Part shown: one piece after another, positions 54,301-62,799 of the stretch
How the letters are laid out: each line of letters opens with the position of its first letter
Numbering within the stretch: position 1 is the stretch's first letter
Source: Microbacterium jejuense
Lineage (GTDB): Bacteria; Actinomycetota; Actinomycetes; Actinomycetales; Microbacteriaceae
Direction: 5' to 3'
DNA: 64,000 nt
Assembly (NCBI RefSeq): GCF_019511665.1
Contig: NZ_JAEUAW010000008.1
Location: 62,001-126,000 of the forward strand
Translations under genes and position numbers: made by a program
Notes under the pieces: generated by a model
Seen by the model: only the letters and a program-made list of their open reading frames with translations
Told to the model about the DNA's origin: nothing
Databases searched by the model: none

Positions 54301-55220
54301 CCGCCGGCGTCGACGCGCTCGAGCGCCCAAGCGGTGAGCCGGTCGAGGGCGGGCAGGGCGTCGGGAAGGTACGCCTGCAGCACGATGCCGGCCTCGAGCG
54401 TGCGCAGCCGCGGGTCCTCGAGGATGCGCGTGAACACCGCGATCGTCAGGTCGAGGTCGCGGTACTCCTCCATGTCGAGGTTGATGAACGTGCCATCGGC
54501 CGCGGCCGTCAGATACAGCGGGCGCAGGCGCTCGACGACCTTGTCGACGACCTCGTCGAACGCCCACATCGAGATGTGGCTGGCGATGGCCGACACCTTG
54601 ACCGACACGTAGTCGACGTCGGGTCGCCGGATGAGCTCATGGATGCCGTCGAGCCGGCGCAGCGCCTCGTCCTCGCCGAGTACCGCCTCGCCGAGCAGGT
54701 TGAGGTTGAGCCGGGCATCGCCGCCGCGCAGCTGCTCGATGGCCGCGCCCAGCTTCTCGGGTCGCGCGTCGACCACGAGGTGCCCCACCATCTCCCGCAG
54801 CACGCGGCGGGCGATGGGCACGACGGGCGCCGGCAGCACGGGCGCCACGGCACCGCCCACGCGCACGGCCGAACGCAGGTACCACGGCAGGAACCCGGGC
54901 ACGAGCGGTGCGACGCGGTTCAGATGGGATGCCGCGGCCGACAGGCTCTCGGGCCGCATGACGCCGTCGACGAAGCCGATCGTGAACGGCAGCCCGTTGG
55001 GGTCCTTCAGCACGCCGGCGAGACGCTCGGCGGCGGGGTCGGCCTGCACCTCGGCGCTCTCGCGCGTCCACCGCTGTGCCAGCGCGACGGCTTCGTCGAC
55101 CAGGCGGCGCTCGGTCTCGGGATCCCTGCGCACTTCGCTCACTTGTTCGTTCACCTCTGCGTTCACGTGTGTCACTCCAGCCTGCACCTCTTCGTGCACG
55201 ATCGGTTCGACCTGTGCCAT
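51390..55220 (-). CDS. putA: Bifunctional proline dehydrogenase / glutamate-semialdehyde dehydrogenase
   Basis: A 1276-residue enzyme oxidising proline to glutamate. The FAD-dependent PRODH barrel (about 130-450) shows NLDMEEYRDLDL, RLVKGANLAMERVD and YDSKLDSDANYVRC. The aldehyde dehydrogenase half (about 600-1080) has FKPAPQARR, LLAETSGKNAM, catalytic Cys in GHAGQKCSA and QPFGGWKRSS. A C-terminal domain of about 190 residues follows. No N-terminal DNA-binding domain is present, so regulation probably lies with the divergent LysR gene. ATG 55220 was chosen; ATG 55247 is also possible because neither has a clear ribosome site. Confidence 0.92.
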   Translation of the reverse strand: MAQVEPIVHEEVQAGVTHVNAEVNEQVSEVRRDPETERRLVDEAVALAQRWTRESAEVQADPAAERLAGVLKDPNGLPFTIGFVDGVMRPESLSAAASHLNRVAPLVPGFLPWYLRSAVRVGGAVAPVLPAPVVPIARRVLREMVGHLVVDARPEKLGAAIEQLRGGDARLNLNLLGEAVLGEDEALRRLDGIHELIRRPDVDYVSVKVSAIASHISMWAFDEVVDKVVERLRPLYLTAAADGTFINLDMEEYRDLDLTIAVFTRILEDPRLRTLEAGIVLQAYLPDALPALDRLTAWALERVDAGGARIKVRLVKGANLAMERVDAVMHGWTLATYDSKLDSDANYVRCLRAALDPARTRAVRIGVAGHNLFDIAYAWLLAGITGVRAEVEFEMLLGMAQGQVAAVAREVGHVLLYVPVVRPDEFDVAISYLVRRLEENASSDNFLSAAFDLADDPAMFARERDRFVASIERADDPALAIGPRREQDRVAEAAALEGSEAGVGDEAPRTRARLRRAAADEDGLTQVVMGIARSAVTSDTAPLEPAVPEQVFGAEAFVETAVFAPRQTDARAAGAPGFRNTADSDPALPGNRAWARGILSRIETSRAGDATIAAARVTDEPALQAIIARVTDAATAWGALPAADRSRVLTAAARALEARRGELIEVAASETGKVFAEADVEVSEAVDFANYYAATARELDRVSGAVFEPARLTVVTPPWNFPIAIPAGGVLAALAAGSGVVFKPAPQARRCAAVVAEALWEAGVPRDVLGLVDIDEGGLGQALISHPAVDRVILTGSWETAALFRSWRPDLPLLAETSGKNAMIVMPTADLDLAASDLVKSAFGHAGQKCSAASLAILVGPVGHSRRFARQLVDAVGSLRVGPPSDPLSEVGPVVEVPRGKLEWALTTLDEGEQWLVEPRRVDAAPEYRGRLWTPGIRVGVQPGSRFHHEEFFGPVLGVMHASSLSHAIELQNAVAYGLTAGLYTQNPDDLAQWLDRVEAGNLYVNRGITGAIVQRQPFGGWKRSSVGAGAKAGGPNYLVGLGRWRATSGSPASTTLHLRGLDTRIAALIEAAQPSLDYAAFEWLRRGALSDAIAWDREFGQVRDVSGLGVERNLFRYRPIGSVALRATADASWQAVLRVVVAGIRAGSTLTLSAPVGLPAPVRRVLADEGVAVYVESDEQWLQRITASDDLLDAVADEAPAPRPSRVRLIGSAESVAALHTLVAQAVGGDPDLAVYDNEVTTAGRLELLPFLHEQSVTITAHRFGNPDPWSESVI

Positions 55221-55297
55221 GAGGTCAAGGGTGCGGCATCCATTCATTCATGAAAAGCGACCATCTATGATCTGTATCGTTCGATTCTGTCGATGGG

Positions 55298-56203
55298 ATG
55301 CCGGTGTTCGAACTTCGCCGTCTCAGGCTGCTGCACGAACTCTCGTTGCGCGGCACGCTCGCGGCCGTCGCTGACGCCCTGTCGTACAGCCCGTCGACGA
55401 TCTCGCAGCAGCTCGCCCTGCTCGAGAAGGAGGCGGGCGTCGCGCTGCTCGCCCCGGACGGCCGTCGCGTGCGACTCACCGAGCACGGCCGCGTGCTCGC
55501 CGCCCACGCCGCGCGTGCCCTCGACCTCGACGAGCGTGCCAGAGGCGAGCTGGAGTCGCTGGCGCCCGGCCTCGCGCCGGTGCGCGTCGCGGTGATGCAG
55601 ACGGCGACGCTCGCGCTGCTCCCCACCGCGCTCGCGCTGCTCGGCGAGCGCGCACCCGGGCTGCGGGTCGAGCTCGTTCAGCTGCCGCCCGAGCGGGGCC
55701 TGTTCGAGCTGACGGCGCGCGGGGTCGACCTCGTGATCGCCGAGCAGTACCCCGGTCACACCCGCGCACACGTCGAGGGGCTCGAGCGCGAGGTGCTCGG
55801 CACGGATCCCATCCGCCTCGCCGTCGCCCCCGCGGACGCCGCGCGGACGCTCGCCGATCTGCGGGGGCGCGCGTGGGCCATGGAACCCGCAGGCACCGCG
55901 GCACGCGACTGGGCCGTGCAGCAGTGCCGGGCCGCCGGTTTCGAACCGGACGTGCGCTTCGAGCTCGCCGATCTGACCGCGCACGCCCGGCTGGTCGCGA
56001 CAGGACACGCCGTCGCGGTGCTGCCCGATCTGCTGTGGGCCGGCGCCCCCGCGCCGGTGCGGCTGCTGGACCTGCCCCAGCATCCTGCCCGCGAGGTCTT
56101 CCTGGCGCTGCGCGACGCCTCGCGCGACCGTGCCGGCATCGCCGAGGTGCGCCGCGCGCTGCGCGACGCCTTCGCCGCCACGGGCCGCACGGCGGGCCCC
56201 TAG
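55298..56203 (+). CDS. LysR-family transcriptional regulator
   Basis: A 301-residue regulator. The N-terminal winged helix contains RLLHELSLRGTLAAVADALSYSPSTISQQLALLEKE, and a periplasmic-binding-like effector domain begins near residue 90. It diverges from putA with a 77-base gap, the usual LysR arrangement, so it probably controls putA. TATGAT at 55266-55271 may be its -10. The gap also holds ATTCATTCATGAA, a possible binding site. No Shine-Dalgarno is seen. Confidence 0.87.
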   Translation: MPVFELRRLRLLHELSLRGTLAAVADALSYSPSTISQQLALLEKEAGVALLAPDGRRVRLTEHGRVLAAHAARALDLDERARGELESLAPGLAPVRVAVMQTATLALLPTALALLGERAPGLRVELVQLPPERGLFELTARGVDLVIAEQYPGHTRAHVEGLEREVLGTDPIRLAVAPADAARTLADLRGRAWAMEPAGTAARDWAVQQCRAAGFEPDVRFELADLTAHARLVATGHAVAVLPDLLWAGAPAPVRLLDLPQHPAREVFLALRDASRDRAGIAEVRRALRDAFAATGRTAGP

Positions 56204-56205
56204 GC
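56200..56205 (+). promoter_or_regulatory. -10 box for leaderless transcript
   Basis: TAGGCT lies seven bases before the GTG at 56213 and overlaps the LysR stop region. No Shine-Dalgarno is present. The three-gene set after LysR may thus have its own leaderless start. Confidence 0.42.
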
Positions 56206-56212
56206 TGGGCTC

Positions 56213-56878
56213 GTGTCTGAGCAGCCTCGCGTCCGCCGTGCGCGCAAGAGCCGCTTCACGTGGATACGAGCGGCAGCCGATCGCGTGCCGACGGCCTGGT
56301 TCGCAGCGATCGGCACCGGCGTCTTCCTCGCTGCGACGGCTGCGTTCGGCGGGCTTGCGACGGCCGCCGAGCCGCCGCTGCCGCACCTCAGGAAGGGCAC
56401 CGCGCACGTGAACGACATGCGGTCGCTCACGGTCGAGCGGGCTGTGCTCATCGACGAACTGCCGGGGTCGGGCACTGTCCCGGAAGACGACGAGCGCGTC
56501 CTGGCGATCGTCGTGGACGTCGAGAACAACTGGGACCGGCCGCTCTCCACGACCGACGATCTCAACGGGGTCGCGGCGTCGTTCAGCGTTGCGGGGCTGG
56601 ACGAGCCGTCGTCGTCTGCGCGGATGGACGACGCGACGATCGGCCCGGTCCTGCAGCCCGGTGTCCCCGCGCAGCTCGTGTACACGTGGGCGGTCGCCGC
56701 GGACGACTACGCCGCGGGCGACAGACTGTCGGTCACGCTCAGCGACATGTCGCTGTACACGGCGTCCTTCGTCTCGAAGGGGACGTACTGGCAGGATCCG
56801 ACTCCCTCTGCGACGCTCACGCTCGTGCTGAAGGACGTCGGAGCCGGTGTCGATGCGGAGGCCGGGGATGAAGGCTGA
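56213..56878 (+). CDS. Single-pass membrane protein with extracytoplasmic beta domain
   Basis: A 221-residue protein. The basic N-terminus (1-24) is cytoplasmic, one membrane segment spans about 27-50, and the rest is a beta-rich outer domain. I do not recognise its family; DUF4352/Ig-like folds are possible. It is the first of three overlapping genes with the same plan. The function is unknown, and export-associated or envelope roles are guesses. Confidence 0.72.
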   Translation: MSEQPRVRRARKSRFTWIRAAADRVPTAWFAAIGTGVFLAATAAFGGLATAAEPPLPHLRKGTAHVNDMRSLTVERAVLIDELPGSGTVPEDDERVLAIVVDVENNWDRPLSTTDDLNGVAASFSVAGLDEPSSSARMDDATIGPVLQPGVPAQLVYTWAVAADDYAAGDRLSVTLSDMSLYTASFVSKGTYWQDPTPSATLTLVLKDVGAGVDAEAGDEG

Positions 56879-57491
56879 CGCCGTGACCTCATCGACCGCA
56901 CCCCATGAGGGTGCGCAGACCGCGGACGCCCCGGCCGTCCAGCGCCTGCCGACGTGGGCGACGTGGACGATCGGCATCGCCTGCATCGTCGCCGCCTGGT
57001 TCGTTGCTCTCGCGACACCCGGAGAGCACGACGCTCAGGCGCCCTTCGAGATACCGGCGGCCATCGGCGAGACGGCGACCGGCCGCAACCTCGTGGTGAC
57101 GGTCACCGACGTTCGTCGCGCGTCCGAGGTGAACGCGGACGGCTGGACCGCGGAGGGCAACTGGCTGGTCGTGGACCTCGAGACGCAGGCCGTGCTCACC
57201 GAGGACCGGGCGTCTCTGAGCCACGCTGATCTCGTGGTCGATGGCAACCGGTTCACCGCGAGCGAGCGACCGGATTCACTGCTGCGTCAGCCCCTGGCGG
57301 TCGGCATCCCCCTCGCGGGCAGCCTCGCGTTCGAACTGCCCGAAGGCCTCGACACAGGGTCGGCGCGCCTCGAACTGGCGCTCGCGTCGGATCCGTCGCT
57401 CGACTCGATGATCGTGCTCTCCTTCGAGCTGGACGAGGTGCCGACAGAGTCGCAGACGGAGCTGCTCCCGACAGAGTGGGCGAACCCATGA
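56868..57491 (+). CDS. Single-pass membrane protein, DUF4352-like outer domain
   Basis: A 207-residue protein with one membrane segment at about 37-52 and a beta-rich outer domain starting IGETATGRNLVVTVTDVR, a pattern typical of DUF4352-like immunoglobulin folds. The ATG at 56868 has GGAGG upstream and overlaps the preceding gene by 11 bases, so it is coupled. The function is unknown. Confidence 0.75.
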   Translation: MKADAVTSSTAPHEGAQTADAPAVQRLPTWATWTIGIACIVAAWFVALATPGEHDAQAPFEIPAAIGETATGRNLVVTVTDVRRASEVNADGWTAEGNWLVVDLETQAVLTEDRASLSHADLVVDGNRFTASERPDSLLRQPLAVGIPLAGSLAFELPEGLDTGSARLELALASDPSLDSMIVLSFELDEVPTESQTELLPTEWANP

Positions 57492-58000
57492 CCGGCTGGT
57501 GGCGCTCCAACGCGCTGGCTCTCGGCGCGCTCGTCGTGCTGGTGCCTGCGACGTACGCGGCGCTGACGTGGAACGAATGGTCGCCGGTGCTGCAGAACTC
57601 TGGCAGCCAGGCGATCACGCTGCAACCGGGCGACGAGGTCGAATATGCAGGCGCGACGATCGGCCCTGCATCGGCCGAGTTCACCGAGCTGCCCGACATG
57701 CCCGCGCACAGCCGTGTCGTGACGGTCACGCTGCACATCGACCCGGACGACCCGCCCATCGCATGTGACAAGCCGCAGCTGCGCGAACTGGGCGGCAGCG
57801 GGCGGACCTGGAACCTCCGCGAGGACCTCGGCCGAGACTGGAACCCGGACCTCAAGACCTTCTGCGATCGCGAGGTCGAGCAGCCCTACGAGCTGCTCAT
57901 CGACTACCTGGTCCCCGACGACGCCTCGGGGCCGTTCGTCGTCGAACTGAAGTCCGTCGAGGGCTGGCCCCAGTTCGTGAGCGCCGTCGTCGAACCCTGA
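57488..58000 (+). CDS. Single-pass membrane protein of unknown function
   Basis: A 170-residue protein with a membrane anchor at about 9-26 and a beta-rich outer part containing two cysteines (in IACDK and TFCDR) that could form a disulphide. The ATG overlaps the stop of the preceding gene (ATGA). Its 3' end overlaps the convergent membrane-protein gene by 97 bases. It is the third of the similar set; the family is not recognised. Confidence 0.75.
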   Translation: MTGWWRSNALALGALVVLVPATYAALTWNEWSPVLQNSGSQAITLQPGDEVEYAGATIGPASAEFTELPDMPAHSRVVTVTLHIDPDDPPIACDKPQLRELGGSGRTWNLREDLGRDWNPDLKTFCDREVEQPYELLIDYLVPDDASGPFVVELKSVEGWPQFVSAVVEP

Positions 58001-59310
58001 CCCCCGTCGACGTCCGTCTCGGAGAGAGCAGATGCCGCGGCATCCTGATCTTCCGTCGCCTGTGCTTCGAGCGCCTCGGCCCGGCGCCCGCGCAGCCGCC
58101 CGATGACGCCGTCGTAGCCGCCCGCCACGAGGGCGATCCGCACGGGCTCGATGAGCACCGGTGCGATGAGGAAGATCAGCTGGTCGTTGATCATCCAGAA
58201 CTCGTCGAGATCCTGGGGGCCGAACGCGCGGGGGACCACCATTTCAAGCGCACCCTGCAGCCACAGCAGCACGGTGTAGAGCAGCACGAAGCCGCCGATA
58301 AGCACCGGGCCGGCCCGCCACATGAGCACGAGCGCGTTGCCGATGGGCGTGAAGCGGCTGATGAGATCGCTCCACAGGTCGCCGATGCGGGCACGCAGTC
58401 GTGCGGGCAGCGACAGGTAGCGCGTGCGGATCCGGCGACCGACATCGCCACCGAGGCCTTCCGTCGACAGCGCCTGCGGCGCGACCGCCTGACCGTAGAG
58501 CACACCGGCGATGGTCAGCCATGCGACCGGGAGCAGGATGATGCCGCCCGCCTCCCCCAGCAGCCATTCCGCCGCGCCCCAGAGCCAGCCGAGCGGCACG
58601 AAGACCCCCTCGATGGCCGACCGCAGGTCGCCGAGCCACACCATGCCCTGCCGCGTCGCCACCCAGCCCGAGACCATCGCCACGATGTCGCCGATCACGA
58701 CCGCGGCGAAGTACACCCACACGGCCTCCAGGTAGGCGGCGAAGATCCCGAACCACCGCGGCAGCCTGTCGCGATAGCGCTTGAGCAGCCAGCGCAGTGC
58801 GAACGCGACGATCACGATCGCGATGGTGATCGGCGTGACGGTGATGTCGCCGTTCAGCCCGTCACCACCCGCCTCCGGGCCACCGAAAGCCTCAGCGAGC
58901 CGCCGCCCCGTGCTCAGCTCCAGCACGCGTGACGAATACGCCTGCGCATCCTCGCGCAGGTACCCCCAGGCCGCGTAGAACGCGAAGAACGGAAGGATGC
59001 CGACCATGAGCGCGTCGACGAACTCACGGCGCCGCGCTCGGCCGTCGACCGGCAGGGGCGCGATCGCGCGCAGCTGACGCATGCCGTCGCGCAGCACCAG
59101 GAACATCGCGACGAGCGCGATGAGCCGCACCAGGATCGCAACGGGCAGCAGGAGCGATCCGGCGATCGCGCTGTACGAGCCGACCCACCCCGCGAACTCG
59201 ATGACGCCGTAGCGCGCGAGGATCGCGCCGAGATACAGGGCGAGCAGCACCGGCCAGTGCCGCCAGAGCAGGCGGCCGGCGGTGCGCAGCACGTCGAGCA
59301 CGTCGGTCAC
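57904..59310 (-). CDS. Polytopic membrane protein of unknown function
   Basis: A 468-residue protein with about eight to ten membrane segments from residue 15 to 410 and a hydrophilic, low-complexity C-terminal tail. No family motif was recognised. The GTG at 59310 is preceded after six bases by TAGCGT (59322-59317), fitting a leaderless message. The end of the tail is encoded in the 97-base overlap with the plus-strand gene. It lies beside three single-pass proteins, but gene order alone does not define a complex. Confidence 0.8.
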   Translation of the reverse strand: MTDVLDVLRTAGRLLWRHWPVLLALYLGAILARYGVIEFAGWVGSYSAIAGSLLLPVAILVRLIALVAMFLVLRDGMRQLRAIAPLPVDGRARRREFVDALMVGILPFFAFYAAWGYLREDAQAYSSRVLELSTGRRLAEAFGGPEAGGDGLNGDITVTPITIAIVIVAFALRWLLKRYRDRLPRWFGIFAAYLEAVWVYFAAVVIGDIVAMVSGWVATRQGMVWLGDLRSAIEGVFVPLGWLWGAAEWLLGEAGGIILLPVAWLTIAGVLYGQAVAPQALSTEGLGGDVGRRIRTRYLSLPARLRARIGDLWSDLISRFTPIGNALVLMWRAGPVLIGGFVLLYTVLLWLQGALEMVVPRAFGPQDLDEFWMINDQLIFLIAPVLIEPVRIALVAGGYDGVIGRLRGRRAEALEAQATEDQDAAASALSETDVDGGQGSTTALTNWGQPSTDFSSTTNGPEASSGTR

Positions 59311-59316
59311 GCGCCT

Positions 59317-59322
59317 ACGCTA
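59317..59322 (-). promoter_or_regulatory. -10 box for leaderless transcript of membrane protein
   Basis: TAGCGT on the minus strand ends six bases before the GTG at 59310 with no ribosome site between, as for other leaderless starts in the window. Confidence 0.45.
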
Positions 59323-59355
59323 GCGGGCGCGGCGGCCCGGTGTGCACGAGGGCGA

Positions 59356-59392
59356 CGGCCGCGCCGCGGGGCCCCCGGCCGCGGCGCGGCCG
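59356..59392 (-). terminator. Terminator hairpin after coiled-coil membrane protein gene
   Basis: A 14-bp G/C stem (59356-59369 with 59379-59392) with a nine-base loop starts just past the stop of the minus-strand gene ending at 59396. No T-run follows. Confidence 0.6.
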
Positions 59393-59395
59393 GAA

Positions 59396-60010
59396 TCAGG
59401 CGCGCTCGGAGCGCGTCGGCGGAACGTCGCGTCCGTCGACGCCGTCGGCGGTCGTCGTGTCGCGCGTGCGCGCGTCGACGGCGTCCGTGTCCCGGACGTC
59501 TCGAGCGTCGACGGTCTGCGCCGGCGCACCTGTGGCATCGTGCGCCGTCGTCGGAGCCGTCCCCGCCGTCGCGTCTCGCGCGGTCCTCGGCGCCTGCGCG
59601 GCCGTCTCGCCTGTCCGGCCGGAGTCGTCGACAAAGGGGTCCACCTCGTCGGCCTTGCGCAGGGTCTCGGCCTGTCGCCGGCGCAGCTCCTCCGCTTCGT
59701 TGCGGTGCTCGTCGATGGTCCCGGCGCGGCGTTCGGCGTCGATCGACGCCTCGGCGGCGCGGGCCTTGGCGGCTTCTGCGGCCGCCGCCGCTGCTGCGGC
59801 GTCGGCGCGGGCGCGGGCCGCGTCGGCCTCGTGCTCGCGGGCGGCCAGTTCCGTCTCGCGCGCGTCGGCGCGCAGCCTCTCCGCGCGGTCGTGCTGGTGC
59901 TCGCGGCGCCTCGTCCGGCGCCCTCGGGCCGTCAGCAGCAGTGCGACGACCACGATCACGAGCACGATCGCGATGCCGACGATGATCCAGATGAGAGTCG
60001 TCGTGTCCAC
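59396..60010 (-). CDS. Membrane-anchored coiled-coil protein
   Basis: A 204-residue protein. One membrane segment (about 6-28) is followed by a basic stretch and a long Ala/Glu/Arg-rich coiled coil (about 35-115), then a Thr/Asp/Ala-rich disordered tail with repeated RD and TVDARD-like units. The GTG at 60010 follows GGGAGGAGGAG, which rules out the longer frame to 60202. It resembles generic actinobacterial envelope proteins. The function is unknown. Confidence 0.75.
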   Translation of the reverse strand: MDTTTLIWIIVGIAIVLVIVVVALLLTARGRRTRRREHQHDRAERLRADARETELAAREHEADAARARADAAAAAAAAEAAKARAAEASIDAERRAGTIDEHRNEAEELRRRQAETLRKADEVDPFVDDSGRTGETAAQAPRTARDATAGTAPTTAHDATGAPAQTVDARDVRDTDAVDARTRDTTTADGVDGRDVPPTRSERA

Positions 60011-60168
60011 GGCTCCTCCTCCCTCGGCGCCGGCGGGGGTGCCCGCGCCACCCAGATCAGCGAATCCCCCTTCGCACCCGCCGTACAACCCATTGCGTCG
60101 CGCTCGTGCTTGCGCTAGCCCCGCGGCGGCCTTTGCGGCCGTCCGGTGGCGCGTGCAGGAAGCGAGCG

Positions 60169-60174
60169 TAGGAT
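60169..60174 (+). promoter_or_regulatory. -10 box of phytochrome gene
   Basis: TAGGAT places transcription start near 60181. The in-frame ATG at 60173 would then be untranscribed, which supports the TTG at 60227 as start. The rest of the 60011-60226 gap shows no gene. Confidence 0.45.
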
Positions 60175-60226
60175 GAACGGACTCGCCGGCGCAGTACTCC
60201 ACCCGCCCGCTTCAGAAGGGCATGCG

Positions 60227-62179
60227 TTGACCGATCTCCCTCATCTCGCCTATGGCGGCGACCCGGCCCGCGACGAGGCCGAGCTGCTGCGGCTGCAGGA
60301 GTGCTCGACGGAGCCCATCCGCACGATCGGCCGCATCCAATCGCACGGTGCCCTGTTCGGCGTCGACGAGCAGACCGGACTCGTCGTCGTGGCCAGCGAG
60401 AACGTCGAGCACTGGCTCGGCCGCGATCTGCGGGAGGCCGGGAGCGAGACGCTGCTGTGGGCGCTCCGCGACGGCACGGCCGTCGACCCCGTCCGGGCAG
60501 AGTTCGAGGGTGCCGTCTACGACGTGATCCCGCATGCCGACACCACGCCGAGGCTGCTGGAGCTGGAGCCTGTCGTCCCGGGCATGGACTACGTGCGCAC
60601 GGGCGTCGTCGGCGCCATCCAGAGGCTCGCCGGCGTCTCCGACCCGGACGACCTCCGCCGGCAGGCCGCCCGCGAGATCAAGGCGATCACCGGGTACGAC
60701 CGGGTCATGTGCTACCACTTCCACGACGACGGCCACGGGCAGGTCGTCGCCGACGAGCGCGAGCCCGACATGGAGTCCTACTTCGGCCTCCACTTCCCGG
60801 CATCCGACATCCCGGTGCAGGCGCGCGCGCTCTACATCGAGAAGCGCTCACGGGTGATCGCCGACACGGAGGACCCCGGACTGGCTCTGCAGACGCTGCT
60901 GCCCGCAGACGCGCCCATCGACCTCGGTCCGACCGAGCTGCGCGCCTCGTCGCCCCATCACCTGCAGTTCATGCGCAACATGGGACAGGTCTCGACGGTG
61001 TCGTTCGGCATCGTGGTCGACGACCGCCTCGTCGGCATGTTCACGTGCGCGCACCGATCTCCGCGCCGCATCCCGGTGCTCCTCCGGCGCGCACTCGAAG
61101 TCCTCGCGACCCACGTCGCCACCCAGCTGGCCTCCGCCGAGCAGATCCGACGCCTTCGCCGCCAGCTCGAGGTGCGGGAGCGCCGGACCGCACTGACGGC
61201 GCCGATCTACGGACGATCGGATGTCGGCTCCGTGCTCATGGGCGGCGAACCGACCGTGCTCGACATCGTGCCGGCCGACGGCGCGCTCCTCCGGCTCGAC
61301 GGCGCGGTCACCACGGTGGGGGTCGTTCCCCCGCCGGCGCGGCTCTTCGCCGTCGTCGACGAGCTCGGGCCGGGCCGCTATCTCTGGGAGGCGCTGCCCC
61401 TGGAGCACCCCGAGCTGGCGGTCGAGATCCCCGGGGTCACCGGCCTGCTCGTCGTGCCGCTCGGCGGTGACGGCGATGCGCTCGTCTTCGTGCGCAGCGA
61501 GGTCGCACACACCGTCGACTGGCTCGGCGAGCAGACCCCGGCCAACCGCGACACGCCGCTCTCACCACGGAGATCCTTCTCGGCCTGGACCGAGAGCGTC
61601 ACCGGTCGCAGCCTGCCCTGGGGCGAGCACGCGCAGGACGCGTTCGACCTCGGTGAAGACATCCGCGCGGCGATCGTGGCCCGGACGCAGGCGGAGCTCG
61701 CCGAGCTGGCGCTGCGCGACGCCCTGACCGGGCTGCACAACCGGCGCTTCCTCGACGACCGGCTCGACGACCTGCTCCAGAGCTCCGAGAAGGCGGTCGC
61801 GGTGGTGTTCCTCGACCTCGACGACTTCAAACTCGTCAACGACACCTACGGACACGAGGTGGGCGACGGCGTGCTCGCGACGATCGGCCGGCGGCTGAGC
61901 GGGATCACGCGCGCGTCCGACGTCGCTGTGCGGCTGGGCGGGGACGAGTTCATCATCGTCTGCGTGGACGCGGGTCCGGCAGAAGCGGCCGCGGTGGCCG
62001 GGCGCGCACTCGGAGCGATCACCGAGCCGATCCTGGTGCGCGACATCGAGATCCGTGTCAAGGCGTCGGCCGGCGTCGTCGCGGCCCGGCGCGGCAGTTC
62101 GCCCGGCGAACTGCTGGATGCCGCCGACGCCGCGATGTACCGGGCGAAGCGCGACGGCGGCGGACGCGTCTCAGTGTGA
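60227..62179 (+). CDS. Bacteriophytochrome with GGDEF diguanylate-cyclase output
   Basis: A 650-residue red/far-red light sensor making cyclic di-GMP. It has a PAS domain (about 20-115) with the biliverdin Cys26 in LQECSTEPI, a GAF domain (130-300) with DIP at 194-196 and chromophore-pocket His245, and a PHY domain with tongue motifs PRRSF and WTE. A GGDEF domain (about 485-650) carries intact GGDEF (571-575) and the inhibitory site RASD (562-565). TTG 60227 is used because AGAAGGG stands upstream. There is no histidine kinase domain. A heme oxygenase gene is not in the window. Confidence 0.9.
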   Translation: MTDLPHLAYGGDPARDEAELLRLQECSTEPIRTIGRIQSHGALFGVDEQTGLVVVASENVEHWLGRDLREAGSETLLWALRDGTAVDPVRAEFEGAVYDVIPHADTTPRLLELEPVVPGMDYVRTGVVGAIQRLAGVSDPDDLRRQAAREIKAITGYDRVMCYHFHDDGHGQVVADEREPDMESYFGLHFPASDIPVQARALYIEKRSRVIADTEDPGLALQTLLPADAPIDLGPTELRASSPHHLQFMRNMGQVSTVSFGIVVDDRLVGMFTCAHRSPRRIPVLLRRALEVLATHVATQLASAEQIRRLRRQLEVRERRTALTAPIYGRSDVGSVLMGGEPTVLDIVPADGALLRLDGAVTTVGVVPPPARLFAVVDELGPGRYLWEALPLEHPELAVEIPGVTGLLVVPLGGDGDALVFVRSEVAHTVDWLGEQTPANRDTPLSPRRSFSAWTESVTGRSLPWGEHAQDAFDLGEDIRAAIVARTQAELAELALRDALTGLHNRRFLDDRLDDLLQSSEKAVAVVFLDLDDFKLVNDTYGHEVGDGVLATIGRRLSGITRASDVAVRLGGDEFIIVCVDAGPAEAAAVAGRALGAITEPILVRDIEIRVKASAGVVAARRGSSPGELLDAADAAMYRAKRDGGGRVSV

Positions 62180-62473
62180 GGGCAGCTCCGGCTCGGGGAC
62201 GATGCGCAGCCCGCCGGAGGAGTTGGCGGTGTCGACGAGCTCGTGGAGCCACAGCCGGTTGATCTCGGGCATCGGCCCGTCGTACTCGAATCGCAGCTGG
62301 GTCACCGGCGAGATCCACACGGACTGGCGCAGTGACGTCTTCTGGTCGACGATCGAGAAGGAGAGGTTCTCGCGACGGCGAAGCTTCGCCAGGATCACGA
62401 GCTCGATGTGCGCCAGCGTACGGTCGTCGATCGTGAACGCCGCGGACGGCGAGCCGTAATGAAGTGTGCCCAC
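62171..62473 (-). CDS. DUF7882-type small protein
   Basis: A 100-residue protein beginning [27 protein letters not shown] core and a [21 protein letters not shown] end define a family seen in Microbacteriaceae, often wrongly called ATP-dependent DNA ligase. It overlaps the phytochrome 3' end by nine bases. The GTG at 62473 follows TAGGAT (62485-62480) by six bases, so the message is probably leaderless. The function is unknown. A paralogue starts at 63730. Confidence 0.8.
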   Translation of the reverse strand: MGTLHYGSPSAAFTIDDRTLAHIELVILAKLRRRENLSFSIVDQKTSLRQSVWISPVTQLRFEYDGPMPEINRLWLHELVDTANSSGGLRIVPEPELPSH

Positions 62474-62479
62474 CCCTTG

Positions 62480-62508
62480 ATCCTACGCGGGGCGGGCCAC
62501 GCTAACCT
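62480..62508. promoter_or_regulatory. Divergent -10 boxes for two leaderless genes
   Basis: TAGGAT on the minus strand (62485-62480) ends six bases before the GTG at 62473. TAACCT on the plus strand (62503-62508) ends seven bases before the ATG at 62516. Both lie in a 42-base gap with no ribosome binding sites. Confidence 0.48.
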
Positions 62509-62515
62509 GGACAGC

Positions 62516-62773
62516 ATGGCGATCGTGAACCGGCTCACCGTCGATGGACGCGACTACTTCCTCCCCGACCCGGTCACGGAGCTCAAGGGGAAGATCCTCG
62601 AGGCGATCAAGGCGGGTGGCGGGTACGTCAACGTCCCGCCGCTGCGGGGCGGTCCTGGCGTCGACATCCTCTTCTCTCCGGGGATGCCGGTGACATGGTC
62701 CCAGTTCGAGGTCGGGGACTCCGGGGCGCAGGCCGAGGAGCCTGCCGACGACTCGTCCGACTACGACCTCTGA
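62516..62773 (+). CDS. Small conserved-type hypothetical protein
   Basis: An 85-residue protein. The N-terminal DGRDYFLPDPVTELKGKILEA forms a strand-helix, VDILFSPGMPVTWSQFEV follows, and the tail is acidic (about 68-85). No signal peptide or membrane segment is present. I do not recognise a named family. It is transcribed divergently from the DUF7882-type gene, and leaderless expression is likely. It may act with that neighbour. Confidence 0.72.
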   Translation: MAIVNRLTVDGRDYFLPDPVTELKGKILEAIKAGGGYVNVPPLRGGPGVDILFSPGMPVTWSQFEVGDSGAQAEEPADDSSDYDL

Positions 62774-62799
62774 GCGTCGCCCGGCTCGCTGAGCCGTCG

